From: Microbacterium protaetiae
Lineage (GTDB): Bacteria; Actinomycetota; Actinomycetes; Actinomycetales; Microbacteriaceae
Length of the DNA: 64,000 nucleotides
Direction: 5' to 3'
NCBI RefSeq assembly: GCF_004135285.1
Contig: NZ_CP035494.1
Location: 1,798,001 to 1,862,000, forward strand
Shown here: positions 8,360 to 16,669 of the stretch, piece after piece
Numbering within the stretch: the stretch's first letter is position 1
Layout of the letters: each line of letters starts with the position of its first letter
The notes under the pieces: generated by a model
Databases searched by the model: none
The model's input: only the letters and a program-made list of their open reading frames with translations
Told to the model about the DNA's origin: nothing
Program-made: the position numbers and the translations under genes

Positions 8360-8506
8360 AAGCCAATCGCGCGCCTATCGTCCGCCCGCAACGCCCCGCT
8401 CACGCGCAGTGCCCGTTTGAGGATCGTCGGCCCGATGCGATCGTTTGCTGGCCAGTCGACGAGCACGGTAAGAGTGGTGGGCCGGGTGTCGACGACCGTG
8501 CTCGCG

Positions 8507-8956
8507 CTATCGCCATCGGTATGTGCGGCGGTGCCTCGAACGATTCGCGTCTTCGAGCGCTGCGAGCCAGACTTCCGCGTGTCGTCTCCGGTCCGAGTGG
8601 TCCGACACGAGGCGCGCGATGTGGTTGAGCATTACGGTGAATAGGACGAAGAAGAGAAATACGGCGATCAGGGCCCATGGGCTGAGCGCGGTGAGCGCGG
8701 CGAAGACGAGTGCGAGCATGGCCACTCATACCGCCATGAAGGACCACGCCGACGTCATGTCACCCGTCGTCGCCCATCGGAGTCCGTTCACGACTGCGAG
8801 ATAGTCCTCAGGGCGTGAGCGCCGCGCAGCGGCGAGGACGGCCACCGCTCGCTGGGTAGGCAGCTTCGAGATGTCTGGCCACAGATCTACGGGCGCATCG
8901 TCGTGAGGGCGTGCCCACTCCGGGATTCCGTGGCCCGCCGCCTTCACCTTCGCCAT
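8507..8956 (-). pseudogene. Small membrane protein gene interrupted by in-frame TGA (or two abutting ORFs)
   Basis: On the minus strand a 76-codon frame starts at 8956 (MAKVKAAGHGIPEWARPHDD) and ends with TGA at 8728-8726. The same frame continues without a gap through GTG 8725 for 72 more codons. The hydrophobic stretch begins before the stop (SAWSFMAV) and goes on directly after it (VAMLALVFAALTALSPWALIAVF in two segments). This strongly suggests one ~149-residue protein with two membrane helices, broken by a nonsense mutation. Restart at the GTG directly after the stop is the alternative. The family is not recognised. Confidence 0.5.
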
Positions 8957-9012
8957 GTCGTCGCGATCCTCACCCTCGTCATACCTGCATCAAAGCGCGC
9001 GCCCGGGTCCTC

Positions 9013-10020
9013 TAGATGAGTGAGTCCGATTGTCTTTAGTGGTCGTAGGCGATGAGGGATCTCTTTGAGGGTGCGCCTGTGAGCCAGTTGTGCCAGATGC
9101 CGGCGGCGAGGGCGAGTAGGCGGGCCGCGACGCGGGAGTAGACGCCGGCGACGGTTCGGCCGCCGTGTTCTTCGAGTGTGAGCTGGCCCTTCAATGTGTC
9201 GAACACGGACTCGACCCATTGCCGGATGCCGCCGAGTTTCCCGAAACGTTTGTGCTCGTCCTTACGGTCTGGACGGATCAGGTGAGCGCCCAGCTCCTCG
9301 GTGACGAACGTCTCAAACTGGCGGCCGGCGAAGCCCTTGTCGCCGACGATCACCTGCCCGGGTGCGATCAGGTGCCGATCGTGACGCAGCAGCTGCTCGG
9401 TGACTTCTCGCTCTCCGATCTTCGGGTTGGCCAGCCCCCAGATGATCGGCATCCCTCTGGCGTGCAGATCAGGTAGAGCCGGAATCCCCAGAAGAACCGG
9501 GAGTGGGAGGCGCAGTACCCGTAGCCGGCATGCCCGGCCAGATCGGAGCGTTTCACTGTCTCCCGGGACTTGCCGCAAGGGACCGGTGTGGAATCGACAA
9601 GCCGGGTCACCTCACCGAAGGTAGGGGTATCGCGGGCCAGCTCGGTGATCACAGCGGAGAGCAGTCCGGTCGCCTGACGGACGCGTTTGCCCCACCCGGA
9701 CTGGGCGGGCAGGTTCGGGAACATGCCCCGCAGGTGTGCGCGGGCGTAACGGATCCACTTCCTGTCGGACGCGATGCCCAGCAGGTGCTGCGCGACCAGT
9801 AGACACAGCAACTCGACATCGTTGAGCGCGGGCTTACGACCCGGCCGGTGGTCCCTGGTGAACCCGAGCGCCGGGAGAATCCGGTCATCGAGGTGCACGT
9901 AGAGTGTGACAAGGAGGGTGTTGAGCTCGGTTTTCACACATTGGGGTTAACACCCTCCGCCCCTCGTTAACAGCGCCCACGCCGATCAACGACGATCAGC
10001 CAATCGGACTCACTCATCTA
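9013..10020 (-). mobile_element. IS982-family insertion sequence (1008 bp)
   Basis: Bounded by perfect 20-bp terminal inverted repeats, TAGATGAGTGAGTCCGATTG at 9013-9032 and its complement at 10001-10020. CTAG overlaps both ends and may be part of the target duplication. The element holds one transposase gene on the minus strand, frameshifted. Length and gene layout fit IS982, which normally has ~1-kb elements with a single DDE transposase. It lies inside the tRNA-Phe island. Confidence 0.9.
9036..9937 (-). pseudogene. IS982-family transposase, frameshifted
   Basis: From 9937 the protein begins MKTELNTLLVTLYVHLDDRI and shows the IS982 pattern: PALNDVELLCLLVAQHLLG, RLVDSTPVPCGKSRETVKRS and AGYGYCASHSRFFWGFRLYL. 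After LICTPEG (about 9453) the frame breaks. One base out of phase it continues as MPIIWGLANPKIGEREV, GDKGFAG and the C-terminal RKDEHKRFGKLGGIRQWVES. Joined, it would be ~300 residues, the normal family size. No standard slippery heptamer is seen at the break, so this is more likely an inactivating indel than programmed frameshifting. Confidence 0.85.
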
Positions 10021-10096
10021 GGGTGAGGTCAATGGTGCGGCGTGTCTGGCAATGGGTGAGCCGGCCTCTGGGGAGCAAGCTGATTTGGGGAGTGCA

Positions 10097-11280
10097 ATGA
10101 CGCAAGTTGTCAAGAAGTCGGCTACGGCAGGGTGGTACCCAACCGACACGCGCGACGGATTCCGTCAATGGTGGGACGGCCGGCGCTGGCATCAGACGTT
10201 CTGGCCAGCGCGGGAAGGATTGCAGCCGCTGTCCTACGCTCCCGAGCTTCCACGGGTGGACATCTCGTCCCCCTCCGGGCCGATTGTCGACATCGTGGGC
10301 GAGGCCTACCGGGAGGCCCAGATCGTCGCCGCGCTCGGATCTCGGCCTGGTCTTGACCAGGAGGTCATCGAAATGACGGTCGCCGAACTCGTCCCTGAAC
10401 CCGACAATCCCCATGACCGAAACGCCGTTGCCGTTCGGATTGGAGGATTCACAGTCTCGGCTACGTGAGCGCGGAAGTCGCGGGAGTAGTCCAGCCGTTC
10501 ATCGCCGGCATCGTGCGGCGCGGCCTGGTCCCTGTCGTTGCGACTCGGATCTGGGCTGTGACGAGGAACACAAGGCGTGGCCCCGAACTCAAGTGCGCCA
10601 TACGAATCGCGCTCCCCGCACCGACCGAAATCTTCCCCGACAACCACCCGCCGTCTGGTCCGTACACGATCGTTCCGCGCGGTCGGAGGATCCAGGTCAC
10701 TGGAGAGGACCAGCACCTTGACTACTTGACCGCGTATCTGTCGCCGCGCAGTGTGGCGGAGTTGCTCTTCACGCTTGAGCGCCGTGACGTCGAGACCCGG
10801 AACGGGATCAAGAGTGTCGCTACCGTCGTTCTCGACGGCGAGGTTATCGGCGAACTGTCACCGACAACCTCAAAGAACGCTCTACCACTCATCGACGCCC
10901 AGCGCGCTCGCGGACTCCAGACGGCTGTGTGGGGTCAGCTCACCGGCTCTCGCGTGGCCGCAGAAATCACATTGTCGCTCCCTCGTGCAACCGACATCAG
11001 CGACGAGTGGCTCGACGGCGCTCCGAGCATCGTCCCTGTCCTTCCAAGAGAGGTCACTAGACAGCTGCCCAGCGCCTACGCAAAACCGGCAGTCGTGCCA
11101 GCCGCTCCGGCAGCCAACTCTGCAAAGGGGGTGTGGATCGTCGCCGCTATCATCGCCCTCATCCTCCTCGTCGTCCCGTACGTCGGCTGGATCCTGGCGA
11201 TCGGCTGCCTGGTGGGCGCATTCTTCCTCGCCCGGATGATCAGATCCCGCCCACCGCGGACGGCCATCGGCGCCTGGTGA
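10097..11280 (+). pseudogene. DUF2510-HIRAN-like membrane protein, frameshifted
   Basis: ATG 10097 starts a DUF2510-type segment (AGWYPTDTRDGFRQWWDGRRWH), followed by a HIRAN-like domain ending in ELVPEPDNPHDRNAVAVRIGG. The frame stops at 10468. The expected HIRAN continuation (HSLGYVSAEVA) appears in another frame just before GTG 10465, which opens a second frame to 11280. Both parts therefore look like one ~390-residue protein with a one-base deletion near 10447. The second part ends with two membrane helices (GVWIVAAIIALILLVVPYVG and a following segment). If the GTG is a true start, these are two coupled genes instead. HIRAN domains bind DNA ends or stalled forks in helicases; here no helicase is attached. 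Confidence 0.6.
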
Positions 11281-11619
11281 CAAGAATCGACGCCTGGCTT
11301 CTCAACCTCCACGGCTGGGCATCCCGTACCTTCCGTCCGAACCGTCAACTGTCCTGGTCCGAGCCACGCCGGATAGCGCGCGCTCGCGGGCACGAAGCGG
11401 CCCCTCTCACGCACACTGCCCGTTTGGAGATCCCTCGCTGTCGCGCCCCGGCGTGGAGCCCTGATGTGGTGACACCGTGATGTCCGCTTAGCGAGACGCA
11501 GGGTCTTCTTCCCTCTGAGCGGGACGAGTGAGAATGGAGCGCGGTTCTACGGGCGCGCCTTGCCATCGTCGTCGCCGGTGTCCGCGGTCGGTGGGGGAGG
11601 ACGCGGTTACGGTGGTCCG
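11281..11619. other. Gene-free interval of about 340 bp inside the island
   Basis: No supported gene. Around 11400-11425 there is a ~25-bp stretch (CTCACGCACACTGCCCGTTTG) similar to one at 8398-8420, downstream of the GNAT toxin; its meaning is unclear. Confidence 0.35.
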
Positions 11620-11994
11620 GTGACTTTCCGTGCCGGCGACCGCGTGTATGTCGACGAGTCGAAGGCCCTCGGCTACTACGTGGTGGCCACCGCGGCGGCG
11701 GTTGGCGATGTTCGAGACTCCGAGCGCGCGCTGCGGGGACTCCTGCTTCCCGGGCAACGGCGCCTGCACTTCAAGAGCGAGAACGACAGCCGCCGCAGGC
11801 AGATCCTCTCGCGCATGTGTGTACTCGAGGTGCGTGTCGGCGTGTGGGTCGTCAGGCAGCTGCCCGACAGGGAGGCGCGGCCGCTGTCCCTCGGTTCGCT
11901 CGTGGACGCGGCCGCGCGGTCCGGAGCTGGCCAGCAGGAGCTCCCGGCACACTCCCGGCACAGACGTCGAAACAGAGGTTCGAAAGCGCCCTGA
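11620..11994 (+). CDS. DUF3800-like protein, probably 3'-truncated at the island edge
   Basis: GTG 11620 opens a 124-residue frame with DRVYVDESKALGYYVVATAA near the start. The early Asp-Glu-Ser and following beta-strands recall DUF3800, an RNase H-like fold family found near mobile and defence genes. The middle (LRGLLLPGQRRLHFKSENDS) also looks genuine. After about residue 95 the sequence becomes a low-complexity basic tail close to the attR repeat, so the original C-terminus seems lost. Family assignment is tentative. Confidence 0.45.
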   Translation: MTFRAGDRVYVDESKALGYYVVATAAAVGDVRDSERALRGLLLPGQRRLHFKSENDSRRRQILSRMCVLEVRVGVWVVRQLPDREARPLSLGSLVDAAARSGAGQQELPAHSRHRRRNRGSKAP

Positions 11995-12010
11995 ATGCGG
12001 CTGGTTGGGA

Positions 12011-12042
12011 CGTTTCGTCTCGCTGCGCTCGCTCAACGGCCG
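12011..12042. repeat. REP-like element next to attR
   Basis: A 32-bp match to the REP sequence with CGCTGCGCTCGCTCAACGG, 14 bases left of the attR repeat. It mirrors the copy at 6524 beside attL. Confidence 0.7.
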
Positions 12043-12056
12043 GGGCGAAATCAGGT

Positions 12057-12177
12057 CTCACCAGGGCAAAGCAAAACCCCCGCCATGTAGAAGCTAGGCG
12101 AGGGTTTCTGGGACCATTGTAATGATGGTCCTTGTGGCTCCGACGGGCGTCGATCCCGTGACCTCACGATTTTCAGT
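12057..12177. repeat. attR: 121-bp direct repeat overlapping tRNA-Phe
   Basis: 120 of 121 bases match 6594-6714. It covers the terminator and the 3' part of the intact tRNA-Phe, and similarity ends in the anticodon loop. Confidence 0.85.
12073..12107 (-). terminator. Terminator of tRNA-Phe
   Basis: On the minus strand AAACCCTCGCC pairs with GGCGGGGGTTT across a 13-base loop, and the 3' arm runs into TTTTGC. It lies 28 bases past the tRNA 3' end and is duplicated in attL. Confidence 0.7.
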
Positions 12178-12207
12178 CGTGCGCTCTACCAACTGAGCTA
12201 CAGAGCC
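12135..12207 (-). tRNA. tRNA-Phe (GAA)
   Basis: 73 nt. The acceptor pairs GGCTCTG with CGGAGCC, discriminator A; the D-arm is AGCTCAGTTGGTAGAGC. The anticodon stem ACGA/TCGT holds loop CTGAAAA, giving anticodon GAA. CCA is not encoded. Its 3' half is the integration site of the island to its left. Confidence 0.97.
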
Positions 12208-12244
12208 ATGCGGCATCCATTCAAACAGCTGCCGCCTCCTAGAC

Positions 12245-12268
12245 GAAAGGCCCTTCGAAAAGGGCCCG
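12245..12268 (-). terminator. Terminator of tRNA-Asp
   Basis: On the minus strand GGCCCTT-TTCG-AAGGGCC is followed by TTTC, directly downstream of tRNA-Asp and before tRNA-Phe. Confidence 0.7.
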
Positions 12269-12278
12269 TCGCTGAGAG

Positions 12279-12352
12279 CGACCCTGACGGGACTTGAACC
12301 CGCGACCTCCGCCGTGACAGGGCGGCACGCTAACCAGCTGCGCTACAGGGCC
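12279..12352 (-). tRNA. tRNA-Asp (GTC)
   Basis: 74 nt. Acceptor GGCCCTG pairs with CAGGGTC, discriminator G. The anticodon loop CTGTCAC between CCGCC and GGCGG gives GTC. Confidence 0.97.
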
Positions 12353-12378
12353 AGAACTATGAAATTGTATCGGAAGAG

Positions 12379-12451
12379 TGACCCCAACGGGATTCGAACC
12401 CGTGCTACCGCCGTGAAAGGGCGGCGTCCTAGGCCGCTAAACGATGGGGCC
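12379..12451 (-). tRNA. tRNA-Glu (TTC)
   Basis: 73 nt. Acceptor GGCCCCA pairs with TGGGGTC, discriminator A. The anticodon loop CTTTCAC gives TTC. It is the first of three tRNAs read leftwards, Glu-Asp-Phe. Confidence 0.97.
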
Positions 12452-12720
12452 GGATGAATCCTCGCCCTCGCAGGCTTGGTCTCACGCTTGCCGACGCTCA
12501 AGCATAAGAGATTCCGAGCGGAATCGCCAATCGTCGACGAGATCGGATCGGGCGACCCGCGCGCCGGGTTCTTTCGCCAGAGCCCGCGCGGGCGCATCAT
12601 GGGAACAACTGTCCTCGATAGCACGCCATTCTGTGAAGGGTGTTGCATCTGTGAAAGATGTTGCTACCGTGGGAGAACCTGTGCCGTGCATCCCGACGCG
12701 CGGTGCGAGAGGAGGCCGGG

Positions 12721-14115
12721 GTGATCGACGAGCGATCGACAGACCTCGAGGAATGCGACTGCGCACCCTCGGAGCGCGAACGCCGCACCCTGTGGCCGAA
12801 CAATCCCGGCATGGTCACGCGGCGCAGCGCCCTGGCATTGGGTGTTCTCGGTGTCGCAGCGCTCGGTGTCGCCGCCGCTCCGCGCATTCCGGCCGCGTAT
12901 GCCGCCGACTACCCCTCGTGGGACGACGTGCAGAAGGCGAAGAGCAACGAGTCGGCGAAGAAGGCTGAGATCAGCCGGATCGAAACGCTGATCCAGAACC
13001 TGAAGGTCGCGTCCGCGCAGGCGCAGGCCGCCGCCGAAAAGGCCGGCGACGAGTATTACGAGGCCCAGCAGGCCTATCTTGACGCAGCACGCCGCGCCGA
13101 CGATTTGCAGAATCAAGCCGACAAGCAGGCGGCGACGGCGAAGGATGCCGCAGACAAGGCCGGCCGCGTCGCCGCGCAGTTGTATCGCAAGGGCGGCGAC
13201 AGCGCGTCGCTCGAGCTCTTCCTCTCTGGATCGGCGGCCAACGCCGACGATCTGCTGGCCCGCCTGGGCACGATGGACAAGCTGCTCGATGCGAACCAAG
13301 CCGTCTACGCCGAGGCGGTCTCGGCCCGCGACTCGGCGCAGAGCCTCAGCGACCAGGCGAAAGAGCAGCGCGAAGAGCGTGACAAGCTGCAGAAGATCGC
13401 CGAGCAGAAGATGGTCGCGGCTCAGCAAGCAGCCGACGCCGCCGAAGCCGCCGTCGCGGCGCAGGACTCGCACCTCGACGACCTCGAGGCGCAGCTCTCG
13501 GCCCTGCATGACACGACGGCGAAGACCGTCGTCAAGTACCAGGAGGGCGTCGAAGCGCGCCGCAAGGCCGAAGAGGCGCGCAAGCGACGTGAAGCCGAAG
13601 AGCGGCGCAAGGCGGCCGCCGCCGCGGCGGCCGCGGCCAAGAAGAACCAGAGCAGTTCAAGCGGTGGCGGGTCAAGTGCGAGTGCGGGCGGTAGTTCGTC
13701 GGGCTGGTGCCGGCCCAACGGCGGCTGGCAGAGCTCGGGTTATGGTCCGCGCACGGTGCAGTGCGGCAACGGATACTGCGCGAGTGGCTTCCATGAGGGC
13801 GTCGACCTCGCCGACAGTTGCAGCAGCAACATCTACGCCGCGCACTCGGGCACCGTTGTCTATGCCGGATACAACGGCGGGTACGGCTACTACGTGAAGA
13901 TCGACCACGGCGGCGGCATCGCCACCGGCTACGGCCACATTCGCCAGGGTGGCATCTTCGTCCGTTACGGCCAGCATGTGAGCATGGGTCAGGTCATCGC
14001 CAGCGAAGGCAACACCGGCAACTCGTTCGGCTGCCACTTGCACTTCGAGGTGTACGTGAACGGTGGCACCACGAACCCCATCCCGTTCATGGCCAAGCGC
14101 GGAATCTCGGTCTGA
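12721..14115 (+). CDS. M23 peptidase with coiled coil, NlpD/EnvC/PcsB-like
   Basis: A 464-residue exported cell-wall protein. GTG 12721 is chosen because AGAGGAGG lies close upstream. A twin-Arg signal (VTRRSALALGVLGVAALG, ending near AYA-A) begins around residue 38. Residues ~65-310 are a long Ala/Glu/Lys-rich coiled coil, followed by a Ser/Gly linker. The C-terminal M23 domain carries the zinc ligands HEGVD and HLHFE. Coiled-coil M23 proteins either cut peptidoglycan cross-bridges or activate amidases at the septum; both metal motifs are intact, so direct hydrolase activity is plausible. A strong hairpin terminator follows. Confidence 0.88.
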   Translation: MIDERSTDLEECDCAPSERERRTLWPNNPGMVTRRSALALGVLGVAALGVAAAPRIPAAYAADYPSWDDVQKAKSNESAKKAEISRIETLIQNLKVASAQAQAAAEKAGDEYYEAQQAYLDAARRADDLQNQADKQAATAKDAADKAGRVAAQLYRKGGDSASLELFLSGSAANADDLLARLGTMDKLLDANQAVYAEAVSARDSAQSLSDQAKEQREERDKLQKIAEQKMVAAQQAADAAEAAVAAQDSHLDDLEAQLSALHDTTAKTVVKYQEGVEARRKAEEARKRREAEERRKAAAAAAAAAKKNQSSSSGGGSSASAGGSSSGWCRPNGGWQSSGYGPRTVQCGNGYCASGFHEGVDLADSCSSNIYAAHSGTVVYAGYNGGYGYYVKIDHGGGIATGYGHIRQGGIFVRYGQHVSMGQVIASEGNTGNSFGCHLHFEVYVNGGTTNPIPFMAKRGISV

Positions 14116-14128
14116 CGAACACAGACGA

Positions 14129-14163
14129 AGAGGGGGTGGATGCCGCAGCATCCACCCCCTCTT
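14129..14163. terminator. Bidirectional terminator between M23 gene and ppa
   Basis: AGAGGGGGTGGATGC pairs perfectly with GCATCCACCCCCTCT over a 4-base loop, with T residues on the plus side. It sits between two convergent genes. The stem contains the GGATGC/GCATCC word that is common across the window. Confidence 0.8.
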
Positions 14164-14173
14164 GCATTCGGTG

Positions 14174-14656
14174 TCAGTGCTCGAAGCGCGCGGCGGCCTC
14201 GGCGACCAGGCGCTCGGCCTCGGCGGCGTCGCCCCACACATCGACCTTGACCCACTTGCCCTCTTCGAGATCCTTGTAGTGCTCGAAGAAGTGCGAGATC
14301 TCCTTCTTCGTGTGCTCGGGAATGTCGCCGACATCCTGGATGTGCGCCCAGCGCGGGTCCTTCGCGATCACCGCGACAACCTTGTCGTCGCCGCCGGCCT
14401 CATCGGTCATGTGTAGCACGCCGACCGGTCGAACACTCACATGCACACCCGGGAACAGCGTCTGGTCGAGCAGAAGGAGCACGTCGAGCGGGTCGCCGTC
14501 CTCACCCAAGGTGTGGTCGAAGAAGCCGTAGTCGGCCGGATAGCCGAACGAGGTGAACAGGATGCGGTCGAGATGGACGTTTCCGGTCTCGTGGTCGACC
14601 TCGTACTTCACGCGGCTGCCGCGCGGGATCTCGATGACGGCGTCGTACGCGCCCAT
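14174..14656 (-). CDS. ppa: Inorganic pyrophosphatase
   Basis: A 160-residue soluble family I pyrophosphatase that hydrolyses PPi and drives biosynthetic reactions. Conserved sequence includes [22 protein letters not shown] and the signature [15 protein letters not shown] with its metal-binding Asp residues, then [11 protein letters not shown] 14656 has AAGGAG about 7 bases upstream. The frame stays open far upstream through GC-rich repeats, but that extension is not coding. It converges with the M23 gene across a shared terminator. Confidence 0.97.
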   Translation of the reverse strand: MGAYDAVIEIPRGSRVKYEVDHETGNVHLDRILFTSFGYPADYGFFDHTLGEDGDPLDVLLLLDQTLFPGVHVSVRPVGVLHMTDEAGGDDKVVAVIAKDPRWAHIQDVGDIPEHTKKEISHFFEHYKDLEEGKWVKVDVWGDAAEAERLVAEAAARFEH

Positions 14657-14727
14657 GCTGTGCTCCTTCGATGACGGGAATTCCGCGGACCAGCCTAGTC
14701 GGGTGGGTGGCGTCGCGAGCACGGGTG

Positions 14728-15308
14728 CGTCGTCTTGGCTCGCGCTGCTCGATTCTGCGTTCGCGCGTGTGATTTGCATGCGCGGATGCGGATTGGGGTA
14801 GCGCGAGCGATCTGGTCGTGCGGATTCGGGGCGCGGACGCGGAGTGGGCGCGCGGATGCGGGATGGGTGCGCGGATGCGGGATGGGGGCGCGGATGCGGG
14901 ATGGGGGCGCGGATGCGGAGTGGGGGCGCGGGCGCGGATGCGGAACGGGGGCGCGGGCGCAGAACGGGGTAGCGCGAGTTGAGCGCTCGGGTGTCGTCTT
15001 GGCTCGCGCTGCTCGATTCCGCGTTCGCGCTTGTGATTTGCATGCGCGAACGCGGATTGGGGTAGCGCGAGTGATCTGGCCGTGCAGAAGGGAGGCGCGG
15101 TCGTGGAATCGGTGCGCGGACGCGGGATGGGGGCGCGGATGCGGAATCGAGGCGCGGGCGCGGAATGGGCGCGCGGATGCAGGGCGGGGTAGCGCGGGCT
15201 GCGTGCTGGGGGCGTCGTCTTGGCTCGCGCTGCTCGATTCTGCGTTCGCGATTGTGATTTGCATGCGCGGACGCGGATTGGGATAGCGCGAGCGATCTGG
15301 CCGTGCGG
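14728..15308. repeat. Three copies of a ~97-bp intergenic repeat
   Basis: Copies at about 14728-14825, 14991-15087 and 15212-15308. Each starts around GTCGTCTTGGCTCGCGCTGC, passes through GTGATTTGCATGCGCG, and ends at TAGCGCGAG-GATCTGG-CGTGC. They are ~90% identical and are separated by 19-bp tandem repeats. No coding function is apparent, although minus-strand frames are open. Confidence 0.8.
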
Positions 15309-15440
15309 AATGGGGGCGCGGATGCGGAATGGGGGCGCGGATGCGGAATCGGTGCGCGGATGCGGATTCGGGACGCGGGCGCGAAATCGGGACGCGGGCG
15401 CGAAATCGGGCAGCGGATGCAGAATCGGGTAGCGGACGCG
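14823..15440. repeat. 19-bp tandem repeats between ppa and tilS
   Basis: Degenerate units of the type GCGCGGATGCGGGATGGGG recur with a 19-bp period in three blocks (about 14823-14975, 15085-15200, 15300-15440) around the longer repeats. The whole 850-bp interval 14657-15505 is repetitive and holds no supported gene. Confidence 0.75.
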
Positions 15441-15505
15441 GATTGAAGTAGCGCGAGCTTCCTCGCCGCGCGGAAGAGGGGCGCGCGCGGCGCTACGGTG
15501 AGACG

Positions 15506-16501
15506 GTGGAGCATCGCCCGAGCCTCGACCCCGCCGTCGCCCAGACCCGGCTCGCCGTGCGCACGGCGCTGGCTGATGTGCGTCCCGGCGCGGTCGTGGT
15601 CGCGCTCTCCGGAGGCGCCGACTCGCTCGCGCTCGCCGCGGCCACGGCGTTCGAGGCGCCCAAGCTCGGGATGACGCTGATCAGCGCGACTGTCGATCAC
15701 GGTCTGCAGTCCGGCTCGGCCGAGGTCGCCGAAGCCGCCGCCCGTCAGGCGGAGGGCCTCGGCATGGACGCGCGCATCGAGCGCGTCGATGTCGGTTCGG
15801 CGGGCGGCCCCGAGGCCGCGGCGCGGACGGCGCGCTACGCCGCGCTGGCTCGCGTCGCGCGCGAGGTCGACGCCGCCGCGGTGCTCGTCGCGCACACGCT
15901 CGACGACCAGGCAGAGACGGTCCTGCTGGGTCTGGCCCGCGGATCGGGCGCCGCAAGCCTGCAGGGGATGGCTGCGGCATCCCTTCTTGAGGGGATGCCG
16001 CTGCTGCGGCCCTTCCTCGCTCTGGGGCGTGCCACGACCCGCGCCGCGTGCGCCGCGCAGGGGCTCGAGCCGTGGGACGATCCCCAGAACGCCGACCCTT
16101 CTTATGCGCGCGTGCGCGTGCGCGAGCGGGTGCTGCCGGTGCTCGAAGCCGAACTCGGGCCGGGCATCGCCGAAGCGCTGGCGCGCACCGCCGAGCAGGC
16201 GCGGGAGGATGCCGCGGCCTTCGCCGACATGGTCGACGAGACGATCGAAGACATTGTGGAGCACGCCGAGGCGGGCATCTCGGTTTCGGTGCCGGCGCTG
16301 GCGGCCAATCCCGCCGCGCTGCGGCATCGGATCATCCGCCATGTGGTGGCCAGCGAATTCGGGCAGAGCCTGAGCCGCGCGCAGACGCTCGAGGTCGCTC
16401 GGCTGGTCACCGATTGGGCAGGGCAGGGACCGATCGACCTGCCCGGATGCGCGGCACGACGCGTCGGCGCGCGGATTGTATTCACCGCCGCGGGGGAGTG
16501 A
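15506..16501 (+). CDS. tilS: tRNA(Ile)-lysidine synthetase
   Basis: A 331-residue PP-loop ATPase that converts C34 of the CAU-anticodon tRNA-Ile to lysidine so that it reads AUA. The PP-loop [10 protein letters not shown] lies near residue 35, followed by [11 protein letters not shown] and [20 protein letters not shown], all typical of TilS. GTG 15506 is taken as the start. The C-terminal part is short, as in many actinobacterial forms. It precedes hpt, with which it is often clustered. Confidence 0.95.
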   Translation: MEHRPSLDPAVAQTRLAVRTALADVRPGAVVVALSGGADSLALAAATAFEAPKLGMTLISATVDHGLQSGSAEVAEAAARQAEGLGMDARIERVDVGSAGGPEAAARTARYAALARVAREVDAAAVLVAHTLDDQAETVLLGLARGSGAASLQGMAAASLLEGMPLLRPFLALGRATTRAACAAQGLEPWDDPQNADPSYARVRVRERVLPVLEAELGPGIAEALARTAEQAREDAAAFADMVDETIEDIVEHAEAGISVSVPALAANPAALRHRIIRHVVASEFGQSLSRAQTLEVARLVTDWAGQGPIDLPGCAARRVGARIVFTAAGE

Positions 16502-16535
16502 CCGAGCGGCCCCGAGCTGGAGTGGGCGAATGGGT

Positions 16536-16568
16536 CGTTTCGACTCGCTGCGCTCGCTCAACGACCGG
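16536..16568. repeat. REP element between tilS and hpt
   Basis: A near-consensus copy, CGTTTCGACTCGCTGCGC followed by TCGCTCAACGACCGG, 35 bases past the tilS stop. Confidence 0.75.
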
Positions 16569-16669
16569 TGCGGAGCTCGCGCAGGGGCGGGTACTCGCTC
16601 AGCGACCGCCGACGCGCCCGCCGCACGCTTTCCCTGCGACGGCCGGCGATCGCCCCGTACACTCGACGT

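Larger units (their letters stand above)
6594..12177. mobile_element. Genomic island integrated in tRNA-Phe (5.46 kb)
   Basis: The 121-bp repeats at 6594-6714 and 12057-12177 differ at one base and both contain the 3' half of tRNA-Phe with its downstream terminator. This is the arrangement left when a site-specific element inserts into a tRNA 3' end. The right end keeps the whole tRNA; the left keeps only the 3' fragment. Between them lie a toxin-antitoxin pair, an IS982-type insertion, a frameshifted HIRAN-type gene, a stop-interrupted membrane gene and a truncated DUF3800-like gene. No integrase gene is present, so the island is either a remnant or depends on an integrase elsewhere. Confidence 0.8.

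Noticed and set aside
9440..9460. Programmed frameshifting in the IS982 transposase
   Set aside because: No slippery heptamer or following structure is obvious, and IS982 elements usually have one uninterrupted gene.
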